Assembly (NCBI GenBank): GCA_023374045.1
Contig: CM041776.1
Span: 119,493,000 to 119,556,999, forward strand
Direction of reading: 5' to 3'
DNA: 64,000 nt
Source: Limonium bicolor
Taxonomy: Eukaryota; Streptophyta; Magnoliopsida; Caryophyllales; Plumbaginaceae
Positions 10,450-21,428 of the stretch are shown here, piece after piece. Numbering within the stretch: the first letter of the stretch is position 1; each line of letters begins with the position of its first letter. Both the position numbers and the translations under genes were made by a program. The notes below the pieces were generated by a model. It worked only from the letters and a program-made list of their open reading frames with translations. It searched no databases and had not been told where the DNA came from.

Positions 10450-10731
10450 CTAAAAAAAAACGGTACAATGCATAAATTCAGAGAAAACCAAAAATGAAAC
10501 AAGAAAAGAAGCGTAAAGTGATATGCATGTCAACCTGAAAGATTCCCCCCCAATCATGTCAAACACTTCATTTGCTGGAAGGGAGTGCCGCATGATGGCA
10601 TCCGCCCCCCCATCCCCGATCCGCATCCTTTTCTTGGTAGCAGTAAAAGTCGCTGGAGGAGCGAAGATCCCGTCTGGATGACCGGATCTCTTAATCGCCT
10701 CCTTCCAGAGAGGAATACTTGGCAGCATCAC
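10450..10731 (-). CDS. Element A antisense ORF, middle segment (uncertain)
   Basis: This is a 93-codon minus-strand frame. Its first two thirds (with IRSGHPDG-like and DGGADAIMRHSLPANEVFDMI text) look like part of the antisense protein between the gag-like and coiled-coil parts. The last third is hydrophobic and may be intron read-through. I do not recognise a domain. Confidence 0.4.
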   Translation of the reverse strand: MMLPSIPLWKEAIKRSGHPDGIFAPPATFTATKKRMRIGDGGADAIMRHSLPANEVFDMIGGESFRLTCISLYASFLVSFLVFSEFMHCTVFF

Positions 10732-11022
10732 AGGTTATCAGAGGAAGAGGGTGCCCGCAATGGTAAAACCACCCTTCCTTTGGGAGGGACCAGTGTAGGA
10801 CTCCTGAGCAGGAGGAGGAGGGGAAGAGGAGGAGGAGGCTATGTAGCCTTCCTCAGCTCACCCTGGGGTTCGGGACCCTCCGCAAGGAGAGGCTATATAA
10901 TCCTCCTTTGCTTACTTCGGAGCTCAGGGTCCTCCGGCACCTGCCGATACTCCATTGCTCTTTCCCTTGCCGCATCCACGGCCGCAGCAACATCGATGGA
11001 GAATGATCCTGAAGCTCCAGGA

Positions 11023-11742
11023 TCACCAGAGGTTTGTGGCTCTACGGCCTTCGGTTTCGATGTTGTTCTCTTTTTTAATCTTCTCTTGGCAGGAGCAGCG
11101 GCTGCCGCAATGATAAAAACAGTTAGAACCAGAACAATGAAACTGAAAAAAAAAAGAATACCAAAAAAGGAAACTTAAGGGACAGGAGAAGGCGGCAAAG
11201 CAAACAAAACCTTCTCCAGCCGAAGGACCAACGCAGAGGTCTGTGGCCTCCAGGGTGTTTTCCTGAGCAGGATCTGAGGAAAAGTAACCCGTCAAATCAG
11301 GAAATAACTCACAAATAGGAGTCGGATGACCGGACTCCCGCCCCGGGCGAGAACCAAGGTCTAAACCTGAACCAGGGGTGAGGGGAAGGAAGACACGGCG
11401 CCCAGACTTGGGGCTCACGTGCCATGTACCTGACTGCGCCCCAGCACGTTCAGGAGATTCTAGCCTCTTCTTTTTTTTCAAATGACCAGCCTGGTCATCA
11501 CCAGCTTCTCGCCTGGAGCGCTTTGCCGGAGCAGCGCTTTCCAAAAGCTGCTCAGCCGCATCAGTAGCCGCATCCAGCGTATCGTAGTAGTTAATTTTTT
11601 CGTCCCCGTTCTTAAAGGTGACGAAGTTCCAGCTATGGAAGGAGCTGATCTTTTCCCCCTTCTGGAAAAAGTCTGAAACAACATATTCAAACAATAAGGA
11701 GGCCGAATGAAGCGACAAACTCATACTAAGGAATAAAGACAC
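11023..11742 (-). CDS. Element A antisense ORF, low-complexity middle segment
   Basis: This 239-codon minus-strand frame contains a lysine/arginine patch (LKKKKRLESPE), an acidic/Ala stretch (DTLDAATDAAEQLLE) and Gly/Ser/Pro-rich text. Both ends look like intron or frameshift read-through. It lies between the gag-like N-terminal segment and the coiled coils, where such proteins have a variable linker. The function is unknown. Confidence 0.45.
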   Translation of the reverse strand: MSLFLSMSLSLHSASLLFEYVVSDFFQKGEKISSFHSWNFVTFKNGDEKINYYDTLDAATDAAEQLLESAAPAKRSRREAGDDQAGHLKKKKRLESPERAGAQSGTWHVSPKSGRRVFLPLTPGSGLDLGSRPGRESGHPTPICELFPDLTGYFSSDPAQENTLEATDLCVGPSAGEGFVCFAAFSCPLSFLFWYSFFFQFHCSGSNCFYHCGSRCSCQEKIKKENNIETEGRRATNLW

Positions 11743-11891
11743 TTACTGTGATGTGTCTTCAGAGAAGACAAGCGTTCTTTTGTAAAAAATGCCTCGACAG
11801 TCGGCAGTTTCTTGTTTACTGCCCTCAGAACCTTCGAAATAGGGATCTCAGCCGGAGGAATTTGGGGGCTGAACAACTGACCTTTCCGACC

Positions 11892-12430
11892 TCAGCAGAG
11901 TATGGGACGCCCAAGATTCGGCCGGACGGAGGAACGACGACGAACCACCGCGACCCCCAGTCGTGGGCCTTCTTGTCCAAAAAGGGAGTACCCAGTCTTC
12001 GCGATGAGGGTTAGGCTATCAGGATCCTTCCTAACTGTGAAGAATCGGACGAAGTCAGTACCCTCCGGCCGAATTTTGCTTTCCTCGCAAAGAGAAACAA
12101 AAGCGTGGAGGTGATAAATGGCCTTCGGATGAAGGTGAGCGAGGGTGCAGCAGCGGCGAAGGAGGAACCCTAGCACGAAAGGGTGCGGGGGAATGGTCAA
12201 ACCGGAGCGGAAGAAATCAGCGTAGACAACGTACCCGAGGCCAAAATCGTCGTTAGGGTGAGAATCAGAGGATGGCAAAAAAATTTGTGTGCCAAGTGGG
12301 GCTTCGACAGCCCCGAGACAATCACAGAGGGTGGAGTAATTGAGAGAAGAAGGAAAGGGCTGACGCCCAGATCGGAAGGGTCTTGCGGGCTTCAGGTACG
12401 AGGGGCGAAAGCCGTTAGAGACTGAGAGCC
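11892..12430 (-). pseudogene. Element A antisense ORF, gag-like plant transposon protein (Transposase_28-type) N-terminus
   Basis: On the minus strand one open frame runs from about 12430 to 11892. Its core reads DFGLGYVVYADFFRSGLTIP, followed by HPFVLGFLLRR, and then LHPKAIYHLHAFVSLCEES. This is the pattern of the family named putative gag-like plant transposon protein (Pfam Transposase_28). From about 11975 the homologous text continues in another frame (WGSRWFVVV), so the copy is frameshifted. Extra antisense ORFs of this kind between pol and the 3' LTR are known in Tat-lineage elements. Their role is unknown. The displayed start is not an ATG, and the true start is unresolved. Confidence 0.7.
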
Positions 12431-13027
12431 CTGAATCGCTTCAATGGCGGGCGAAATTTGGTAGCAAGTTTGCTCTGTTTGGCTGAGGAGGAAGACATTG
12501 TCAAGCTTGGAAGAATCAAAGGATGACGGCGATGAAAGACGAGGTAGCACACGACGACAGGAAGGCGAGAGAAGAAGAACGGTCGAAGTAAAGGGCCAGT
12601 AGAGGAAAGAAGAAAGAGCTCAAAAGATTGGGCTTTAAGGAAAGTTTTTTCCCGCTCAAAAAAATAATATATATATATGTGCGAACAAAAAGTGTCTTTT
12701 TTTTACAGGGGAAGAGAAAGGGCCGCGCGCTTCCTAAAGACGCTTCCGACGTTTAGTCGAAAGAAAGGCCCTACGTATTCTACACCGACAACGGGCGGAA
12801 AATTCAAAAAGCGGAACGAACCACGAGCTACGCCTGTGGCCAACAAGAAGTTCCTTTTCTCCAAGTATGAAGAAAAAGAACTTGTGGGACTGAGATAAGG
12901 AGACAACAAAACTTGGGTAGCCTCGAAATTGGCCACAGGCAGACGCAAAATTTTTTCGCCAAAACACAAGACACAGAAGTTCTATCTTCTTCACCGAAAT
13001 TCAGAAAGATAGAACTTGTGGGACTGA
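12431..13027. other. Element A 3' untranslated region with paired inverted repeats and PPT area
   Basis: I see no gene here. It contains a short (AT)n run at about 12668-12678. Three inverted repeats follow: 12832-12843 with 12929-12940 (GCCTGTGGCCAA), 12848-12860 with 12871-12883, and 12977-12988 with 13006-13017 (AAGTTCTATCTT). The 16-mer GAACTTGTGGGACTGA occurs at 12878-12893 and again at 13012-13027, directly before the 3' LTR. The latter is the only candidate polypurine tract, and it is a weak one. Confidence 0.6.
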
Positions 13028-13560
13028 TGAGAAGGGAAGAAATAGCGCCAGGCCAAAAGCAGGATACGTAGAGCATCCGGCCGCTCTAGCCGGATGAGGT
13101 CAGAGGCTTATAGAACATCCGGCCGCCTCTAGCCGGATGGAAATACAAACACATAGAGCATCCGGCCACCCCTAGCCGGATGAAAGTAGAGCTTAGACAA
13201 AGCAAAGCATCATACGACCGGCCGCTTGTGGTCGGTCAAAGATTCTAGGAGGGGGTAGAACTGTACTTAAACATGTAAAATACAGGCTGGCACCAAAAAG
13301 ACCAGGCCCAAAAAACTATAAATAAGGGTGTACCCCCGTGAAGTAAGACACGCGATATTTGGCAATCAAACTCACATTCGATTCTAATAGAAGCTCCCTT
13401 TCTCCCTCTCTACTCTCGCGAGATTCTGAGTCCGAGACCAGGTAATGTAGGATAGAAGGTCAGACCGGATCGTACTAGGATAGATGTACTGTCACATTGC
13501 GATCAAGTTGGATCTTGTCGGGATAATATACTGTTTCATTGGGATAGATATACTGTTTCA
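13028..13560 (+). repeat. 3' LTR of element A
   Basis: It starts TGAGAAGG like the 5' LTR. It carries an 8-bp insertion near 13402 and a 22-bp duplication of its last bases (13539-13560), so the functional end may be 13538. TATAAATA is at 13317-13324. Unit-for-unit agreement with 1913-2416 is about 99 percent by eye. Confidence 0.93.
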
Positions 13561-14448
13561 GCGATCTCTTAAGTTTCCCCCTCAAGGTTCGGGATCGGTG
13601 TTCTTTCGTTTTGGATAACTGACCATTTAGCAGTTTCCTGGTTGTTTCGACAGTTCTGTCACTTATCAGGCGTTCCTCTTTCTGAGGGAACCCCTTGTTA
13701 TTTACTTATGCCTTACTCCTCGCTCCTGTTTCCACATATTATGTCGGGGTTACTAAGTAATGATTCTCCTTCAGGCACTATGTCATAGTCCTATTCCGGT
13801 ATACAGTTTGTATGCTTATTTGTCGTCGTCTGCGCTATGTCAGCCAGGTTTGTAACCTTTCTCATTGTATGGGGTCTGATGTTCCCATTTCCAACTGGAC
13901 TTTCCGGTAATCTTAACTCTCATGCTTTGTATTATCCCACTGTTATTCTCGTTCGGACCACTGTTCAGTACTCATGTCGCTTATCTTTTCTTATCCATTG
14001 CACTCGTAGTGCTTTTCTTATCATTAGTATTGTGGTGTAACTCGACTGCGTAGCATGTCGACCCATGTTGCCGGTAATTTCCGTTCCCTTCTTGGTAGAA
14101 TTCCATTGGTAGCGCCTGTTTCACTGTTGCGCTCCAGTTAAAACGTTCATGTTCTCATAAACTGTATACAACAAGATGTTTCTCGTATTGCTTACTGTTA
14201 ACTAACTACCAAATCGGGTTTCCCCGAGTAAGAGAAGGCTTTCTTCCTCTGGCGTTTATTTCCCTGTGATTCAAGCAAGGGATGTGGAGGGCGGGTTTAG
14301 GTACTGTGGATATCCGGTAAACACCGGGAAGTCCTATCTAACGCACCTCCCACTCTATCACTCAACCTTTAACCCATAACTCAAACTCAACCTTAGTATT
14401 CTCCTAAGTTCGGTTCAGACTCAACCCTTACGCTCTGATACCACTTTT
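13561..14448 (-). mobile_element. Element B internal region, PBS-proximal part
   Basis: It is non-coding as it stands. It aligns by eye with 28230-29068 (element C) and 47640-48449 (element I). All three share a motif around the vestigial gag start (for example 14055-14070, GCATGTCGACCCA, with 28650). No ORF exceeds 67 codons. It ends at the PBS. Confidence 0.7.
14432..14443 (-). other. Primer binding site of element B (initiator tRNA-Met type)
   Basis: GCTCTGATACCA on the plus strand is TGGTATCAGAGC on the minus strand, complementary to the 3' end of plant initiator tRNA-Met. It lies 5 bp from the LTR end TGTAACACCCC. This fixes element B on the minus strand. Confidence 0.9.
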
Positions 14449-15906
14449 TGTAACACCCCATCTTCGATCCAATCGTGGTTATCGCAAACTTATCACCATA
14501 TATACAAATGTTGCAGCGGATTCAAATACATTCTAGGACCTTGCCACGGTCTGACTAACAGAATATACCGAACATTAGTACTTACAAGTCTTAACCAAAT
14601 ACATATCATTCTGACAATCCCCTCACATCCTATACAACTTACTAACTCAAAATACCATACGAGTGTACATGCACAACTCGTAGGTCACACTTAAACCCGT
14701 AACACATCTACCCCATCTTACTCTCAGGACGGTCGCCTTTTGTCATTCACCTGCGAAATAAAAACAGCCCCCAAAGGGGGTCAGCAAAATTGCTGGTACG
14801 ATCCTATCATGGCCCCCAAGCTAACGTGGCAACGACGACTAATTGTCGATAGCATGGAGGTTGATTAGATGAACAACATAATAGAAAGTGCAATAAACAA
14901 CAAGCCAAATATGAACAATCAAAGTTCAAACACAATGAACGGCTTAAAAGCGTTCCCTTAATTAGTGAGTTAATCATTTAACTCCTTAAGTTATGTTTCC
15001 TCTTAATCTTGGTCCAACCTTATCTTACCTTAATCTTAATCCTTATCTCAGTCTTAGAATACAACCATCCTTTAAATAGAAATGATTGTATCTTTTCTCA
15101 ACCTTATCTTAATTAAGTCAACCGTTCTCTTATTAGAACTGGTTAGCCCTTAGTTCGTTGTTTATTTTTGTAGAGCTTGGTTAACCCTATCCAGCAGCAG
15201 TACACTTACCGACAATAAACAACATTTCTTAAATTGTTGGGGATGTAGGCTAGATCCCCCCACGCCATCTTAGTATGCCTCCCTCCTAAAACAAGTAGTC
15301 CGAGGAGGTCGAGTCTATATGTCGACTCTAGGCGACGAGTTTGAAGACAAGTCATATTTGGAAGTCGGTATCTGATAAGGATACCGACCTCCCCCAATAC
15401 ACATGTGCCGGTACCATTCCGGATTCCTCACTCCCCCCAACACTAGTAGAAAAAATGTTTTTAATGACGGCGTTTAAACCACGGTTAAATGGAAAACCGT
15501 GGTTTAAAGTTTATAAACCACAATTTTAAAAGAAACCGTCGTTTAAGGTGCATACCAGAGCGCATATACCACGGTTTTTCCCGAACCGTCGTATATAGGT
15601 TAGTTATATACCACAGTTTTTAGGGTAATCGTGGTATATAGTACATGCCGGAGTGAATATACCACGATTCTTGGAGAACCGTCGTATATAGGGTTTCTAT
15701 ATACCACGGTTTTGTCAAAACCGTCGTTTTTAGTCGTGGTCAAAGAACTTTAAATGACGGTTCCTTGTTAGAACCGTGGTATATAGTCTAAGCGGGAATT
15801 CAAATTTTCGCCGAAAATTAACGCGGCTCTTTCTCTTACTTTTATTATATATATTTTCTTCTCACTCTTTTACAACCTACACTGTCGAACAAGGATGCTC
15901 TGCAAC

Positions 15907-15935
15907 TCTTCTTCTTCTTCTTCTTCTTCTTCTTC
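15907..15935. repeat. (CTT)n microsatellite inside the CACTA element
   Basis: About ten uninterrupted CTT units. Confidence 0.95.
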
Positions 15936-15938
15936 TAC

Positions 15939-16109
15939 GCCTCTGTAATTTTTTCAACCCACCGGCGAACATGCATGCTCTTCGCCATACTGGAAAACAA
16001 GGAACACATGTTGCGCCTCTGTAATTTTTGCAAACCTAACCGGCGAACAAGGACATGCTCTGCGCCTCTGTAATTTTTGTAAATCACCGGCGAACAATGA
16101 CATGCTCTG
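15939..16109. repeat. 47-bp tandem repeat in the CACTA core, 3-4 copies
   Basis: Each copy contains GCCTCTGTAATTTTTGCAA and CCGGCGAACAAGGACATGCTC with small changes. Copies begin near 15939, 16015, 16062 and (degenerate) 16110. The block may derive from a captured sequence; its short ORFs are a product of the repeat. Confidence 0.75.
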
Positions 16110-17308
16110 CGCCTCATGTTTTTCACGGTAATTTTGTGCAACCCTAACCGGTGCTTCGCCCTCTCTCATTCTCTTTCACGGTAATTTTGCAACCTACCAA
16201 TGAACAAGGAACATAATGTAACTTCACTCATTATTTAGCAATCCTAATACACAAACAAGTAACATACATGTTCTGGCCTGTTCATTCTCTTCTGTTTGCG
16301 CTCTCTGTTGAGAAATTACATCGAAGGCGGCGGCGCTAAGCGCCGGCGAACTGGGAAAAAAATCGCAGACTATAAACCACGGTTCTACATATAACCGTGG
16401 TTTATTGTTGATTTCTATAGACTTTATACGACGGTTTTAAGTAAAACCGTCATTTATAATGCACTATATACCACGGTTCAGACTCACAACCGTGGTATAA
16501 AGTCAGTGAATGTTCACGGGAGAAGGGGTCTTAAACGACGGTTTCGATAAACCGTGGTTTTTTCGGTCACTTTAAACCACAGTTATGAACCGTCGTTTAT
16601 CTCAATTTGTGAATATACGACGCGAGCATAAACCACGGTTTCTAACCGTGGTATATAGGCAAAATAACCGTGGTTAAAAACATTTTTTCCACTATTGCAA
16701 GTTCCAGTCAGTAGAAGTCTCAAAGTCAATGTTTGTTAGTTAACCTCTTTCAGTTACTAATAAAACAATATTTGGGAGTGTTCCTTAACCTCACACAATT
16801 CTTTACTAAACATTAGTTAGTAAGTTCTCACGGTAAGTTGTGTTAGTTTTCAAACATCACACAACAATACAACAACATAATATTCCGATTGCATGCTTTA
16901 TCTTGTTTAGTGGGCACACAAAAACAAATAGCACACAAGCCGAGGGACACCTCGTTAGCAAGCAGATCACAAGAAAGACTGTACCGTTCACCGTTGGTCG
17001 TTCGGTTGCTTACTCTCCTCCGGAGTCCAAATTCTCAAACCCTAAAACATTGATTGAATTGGGTGGTTAATTACTTTTAATTAACCTAGCTTACTTAATC
17101 ACTAATGATTTCCAGCTAAACACCACTAAGTCATTGTAGTTTAAACTTAACCCCTTATGTTATTTATTTCTCATTCTTTCTTAAGCTTGCTTATTCCCCT
17201 AATGACCATTATATGTCATTAATTATGTCTAACACTCTTATAAAATCATTACCAAACAAGTTCCAACCTTAAACCCCATTTTTAAACTTCCTGGAGTCTT
17301 TTTAGAGT

Positions 17309-17490
17309 GGTCCGGGTTTGTGTTCGAGGTTGCAAACCCGGACCATCTCTCGGCTAAAGTTTCTGCCTTGTTTTTCACTTGGTTCGTGTATGTGTACTGG
17401 GTTATAAACCCGGACCATCCACGGACAATACTATCTGCCATGTTTTCAGTGTGGTCCGGGTTTGTGTACTTGTTTACAAACCCGGACCAA
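17309..17490. repeat. Palindromic module array in LTR B (3 modules, 72-bp spacing)
   Basis: Modules start at 17309, 17381 and 17453. Each is GGTCCGGGTTTG, a short loop, then CAAACCCGGACC. The left arm of the middle module has decayed to GGTTCG. The spacing is 72 bp both times. Confidence 0.85.
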
Positions 17491-19931
17491 CACTAAATGT
17501 GTCCAGAATTGTAGTTTTCAACCTCTGTTCAACCTCAATTCTTATCCAATCTTTTCCTAACCTCTCCATAAGTATTCTAGCATGCTTTAACAACATTTTA
17601 GCACCTTAAAACCCTCTTAATTCATCCATCAAACTCATGCTAAATTTCTTGATCTTTCACCCAATTCCTTACAAAAACTCTTAACACTTATAACTTAATT
17701 CCTTACACTTCCAACATGTAAATTTTGTCTAAAACTTCAACTAACCAAAGTGTTTCCTTTACACTAATATAACTACTCCTCAAACATCATCATTGTTATA
17801 TTCCCTAGTTCGTACCTAAATCATCTTAAAGCATTATACACCTTTTTCCCTCCAAATTTTTGCACAAGTCCTACCATTCCTCACACCATGACTTTGGTGT
17901 GTTCAATACACCCACCAATCCTCTAATTCATCCTAGACAACTCTAGGCCATTCTAAACCTCAAGAACTCCTTAGTTAACTTATTTTCACTCAAATTTCCT
18001 TTAATGACTCATAGTAAATCCTAGGTCATATCAACTCACAACCACCACTTAGACACTTTGTTTTCTACTCAAATTTCGCCATAGCTCCTCTAGTATATTA
18101 TCATGCCCAAATGCATTGTCTTTCTCATTCAATCATCTCACACACATCAAATCCTTTCTCATCATATTTTCTCACCCAAATCAACTCATTCATAATGAAC
18201 TCAATATAGTGCAATAATCTAAAATTGCATAGCACTAAGGCTCTTAAATGACATGGCTCTTAGGCCCTTAAATGACTTAAACTTAAACACTGAATTTCCC
18301 ACATATAAAAGCTTTCAACCTGCAAATACACACAACAATGCTCCTATAGCAATATAAGTGTTCTCTTAATTCACCTTAAGCTTATCTTACTAACTCATTT
18401 CCAACGCCTCCTTAATCACAAGTTCATAAGCTTGTTTAAATTCTTTTTCCTAGGTTATATAACCCATTACTTAATGTAAGCTTTAAGCTACATTAGTACT
18501 TATCTAAATCTCATCCCTTAAAACCTTAAACCACCATTAGGTAAGCAATTTACCTTGTTTTTCTCAAGCTTTTCACACTTTCCTCCTTGGATTTCCTTGC
18601 TTGTCTTTCGGTAATGAACTTTAATTCCCTTGCCCATATTCTAATTTACATTCAAATAATCTAATGAACACTAAGCAATATGCCTAAACTCATAGAATTC
18701 ATTCTTAGGTTAAAATATGTGTTTTAAAGCTTAAAGTGGATGATTACCTTTGAAGTCTCAAAATACTTGGGTATGAATCAAAGAGGACCTCCACTAGTCC
18801 TTTGTGAATGAAAATAAGCTAGTTCAAAGAGAAAAACAAAGCCCCCATGAGAAGAAATTTTCAGCAATAGAGAAGTGGTGGAAACATGATTTTTCTTACA
18901 TTTTCATTACCTGGATGAATGAGAACCAAAAGAGCTCTTCAAACTTGATTTTCCTCCATCAATGGAGTTTTCTCATAGCACCAAACTTGAGCTTTGAAGG
19001 ATTTGAAAAGATGGAAAGGTAGGTCTTGCTCCAACTAAGAATAATCTATGCTCACTTTTTGATTTGGAGCTAAAATGAGTGTTTGGTGAGTAATTGAACA
19101 TGGAGGTGCCATGGATGAAGCTCTCACGGTTTTGGAGCAGAGAAAAGGAAGGAAAATCGGGGGGGGGGGGGGAAGAGGAGAAATGAAGAAGAGAAGAGAG
19201 AGAAGAGGTAAAGGTGAGATATTTAACTTAAAAAGCAAATAGTTCTTTTTCACTTTATTTCTCTTCTTTTCTATTGGATGAAGCCTATGGTGACTCATCC
19301 CCTTAAAAACCCCCCCCCCTTAGTATTTAACATACATAAGGCCTTGTTTGGCCATTTAGCTAATTAAAGTTGACTTAAGTCAAAACTAGCACTATTTGAG
19401 CACTATTCACTAATTAGTGCACATATTCGGGAAATTTTTGGTATCCCATTGATTTAAGCTTCCTAATGTGATACTAACTAGTACACATGATAATTATGGT
19501 GCAATCATGGGCATTTAGCCACTTAAAACCCATTTCTAAGACAATTTCTCTGTAACACCCCAACTACAACCATACACTTAACCACAAACTGCAGCGGAAA
19601 ACTTAACTCATCACTTACTTAACCCAATGGTGTTACACGCCGTTAACCACCCACGTGGCTAACAAGGCTAACCCTATACATTGTATCGGTCTGATGGACT
19701 AGATTCCCGAGCGTCTACACATTACTTTTTCTTTCCATTAACAACAACTAATAAACATACATACATTACAACTACCGAGTATTCACTAACTAATGTCGAT
19801 AACAGTTTCGGTCTTACTACACCTACAATACATTCTCCATTTGAATGGCTACCCATGTACAACAACTACCCGTCCTACTCTCGAACGGCTTCCAGCTCCT
19901 TGTGCCTGAAATAGAAAAGGAAGAAAAGGGT

Positions 19932-20026
19932 GGCCCCCAAGGGGCTCAGCACCTTTGCTGGTATGGTAATCCCGCAGCCCGCATGCTACCGGCCACGCAC
20001 AACTATTTGTCGTCTTAGCATGCGGT
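19932..20026 (-). promoter_or_regulatory. Conserved structured block in the U5-side of the LTR
   Basis: In 95 bp there are three nested hairpin-forming pairs: GCCCCC/GGGGC, CAGC-ACCTT-TGCTG, and CCGCATGCTA/TAGCATGCGG. Equivalents lie in LTRs B (14764-14880), I (48850-48955), F (54320-54425) and the right LTR of C (about 29451-29550). Stems are kept although the bases differ. The role is unknown; it would be transcribed in genomic RNA near the 3' end. Confidence 0.5.
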
Positions 20027-21428
20027 TGATTACATTTAAATCATGCATGTACACCATAAACACAAACACATTACAATTCACAACAATGGTCTCAACAAAT
20101 ACAGACAACACATCTACACTTAATAAATCACTCTTTGTGTTCTTTGACCCTAGAGTGTTTCTCCTCTAATGGAGCTATTTCCTCAATAGACGACACTTAC
20201 CCACTAGTCGGGTTATCCATAAGCGTCTCTTTTATAATCTGGGATTCATAACCATGATCCACATACTTCACATAACAACTCATTCCACGTTTTTCACATA
20301 CATATAACGCCGCATCGCAATAAAAATTGCAGCACAACAATAACACATAACATAACGGTATCGGTTCTCCTAACGAACCGACCTCAACATAGTTAGTTAA
20401 CTTGGAAGTCCAAAGAATGAATATACCCTCATGATAAGCCTTTTACATCACTCATTACCGTCCTGTTAGTCGGACGAGTAACTTAACATAAAGATGGATC
20501 GGATATAGTGATCCGAACACACCGTACATAATCCCCAACAGACGTGAGTCAAGAGCCTTGGTTAAGCTCAGGGGTGATTGAAGACCAACGAAGGAAAACA
20601 ACCAACAGAGAGGAAGCTGAAGAAACTGTATACATCAACTCCCAAACAACGCGCGACCGGAACAACCGGATTCCTCACCCCCCATTAATATATACATAAA
20701 CATAGTTAAGGGCTCCACTATGGAACCTATCACATCCTTACACCTTACAGTATTACAACTGGGTTAGACACACATGAGTAGTGTACATAATAACACGCAC
20801 AAACATCACATAACTAATTCACGCATAGCCGGGGTTAGAACGTTCCCATGGTTTGGGTCGTTGAATCTAAATACCGATCTGTTATGTAATTCTAGAGTCG
20901 GTTAGTTAAGTTTAGCACACATTTAAAGCTAAACGGTATCGGAACTACGCACGCCACATAAATAAACAACTGTAAACTCATTACATGTTTTTATCTTAAA
21001 AGGTGGCAAACATTCAGAAAAACATTGGCATACAAGCCGGTGTAATCCGGTAGGACACAGGTTGCAAGAAAACCATACCTTACACCTTGGTTACTCTATC
21101 GTGTCCCCGATGATTTACTCCAACATGTCATCTCACGCTCCCCGAGTAGTTTCCGAACAACTGGTATTATTTCAAATGTTTCCATTAACATTAAAATCTT
21201 AAGGTATGTAACTTCCATTACTCCCGTACTTAACCCCGTTGTCCCGTTATTTCGGTTTAACTTTGTGTACTTTAACTCACAACTTTCTCAATCACTTCCA
21301 ACACTTGTTTATACTTCTTAGGACCTTTAAAACTCACCAAACAAGGCCTAATCAGCATCTAAAACCATTACCATTCACTTCCCCATCATAACAACACTTT
21401 AAAACACATTCTGGTAAGTTTTTAGCAT

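Larger units (their letters stand above)
1913..13560 (+). mobile_element. Element A: Ty3/gypsy LTR retrotransposon, Tat lineage, nearly complete but frameshifted
   Basis: It has two closely matching LTRs (1913-2416 and 13028-13560), a PBS 2 bp after the 5' LTR, gag, protease, RT, RNase H, an extra RNase H, integrase, and an antisense ORF region before the 3' LTR. The extra RNase H, the C-x2-H-x4-H-x4-C gag knuckle, the RT signature DLNKACPK and the antisense ORF are features known from the Tat/Ogre/Retand group. I count about 3 substitutions and 3 indels between the LTRs, so the insertion looks young. The flanks ATAAC (1908-1912) and GCGAT (13561-13565) do not form a TSD. It splits element B. 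Confidence 0.93.
15441..16697. mobile_element. Non-autonomous CACTA DNA transposon
   Basis: The termini are CACTAGTAGAAAAAA and TTTTTTCCACTATTG, inverted copies with two mismatches. A 3-bp TSD, CAA, flanks it (15438-15440 and 16698-16700). Subterminal regions (about 15455-15790 and 16370-16680) hold many copies of ACCACGGTT/AACCGTGGT in both orientations, as expected for CACTA transposase binding sites. No transposase is present. The middle holds a TTC run and a 47-bp tandem repeat. It lies inside the LTR of element B. Confidence 0.93.
14449..19550 (-). repeat. 5' LTR of element B, truncated at its U3 end by element C
   Basis: It starts TGTAACACCCC (plus strand) next to the PBS and aligns in order with the LTR of C. 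It shows the structured block at 14764-14880, the palindrome array at 17309-17490, and G- and C-runs at 19159-19172 and 19310-19319. Its expected outer end GGGGTATTTCA is missing, because element C begins at 19551. By comparison with solo LTR F, roughly 330 bp are lost. It contains the CACTA element at 15441-16697. ORFs inside it are short and not conserved in the other LTRs. Confidence 0.85.

Noticed and set aside
14432..14443. tRNA gene fragment
   Set aside because: The tRNA-Met 3' end match is only 12 bases and sits beside LTR ends, so it is a primer binding site.
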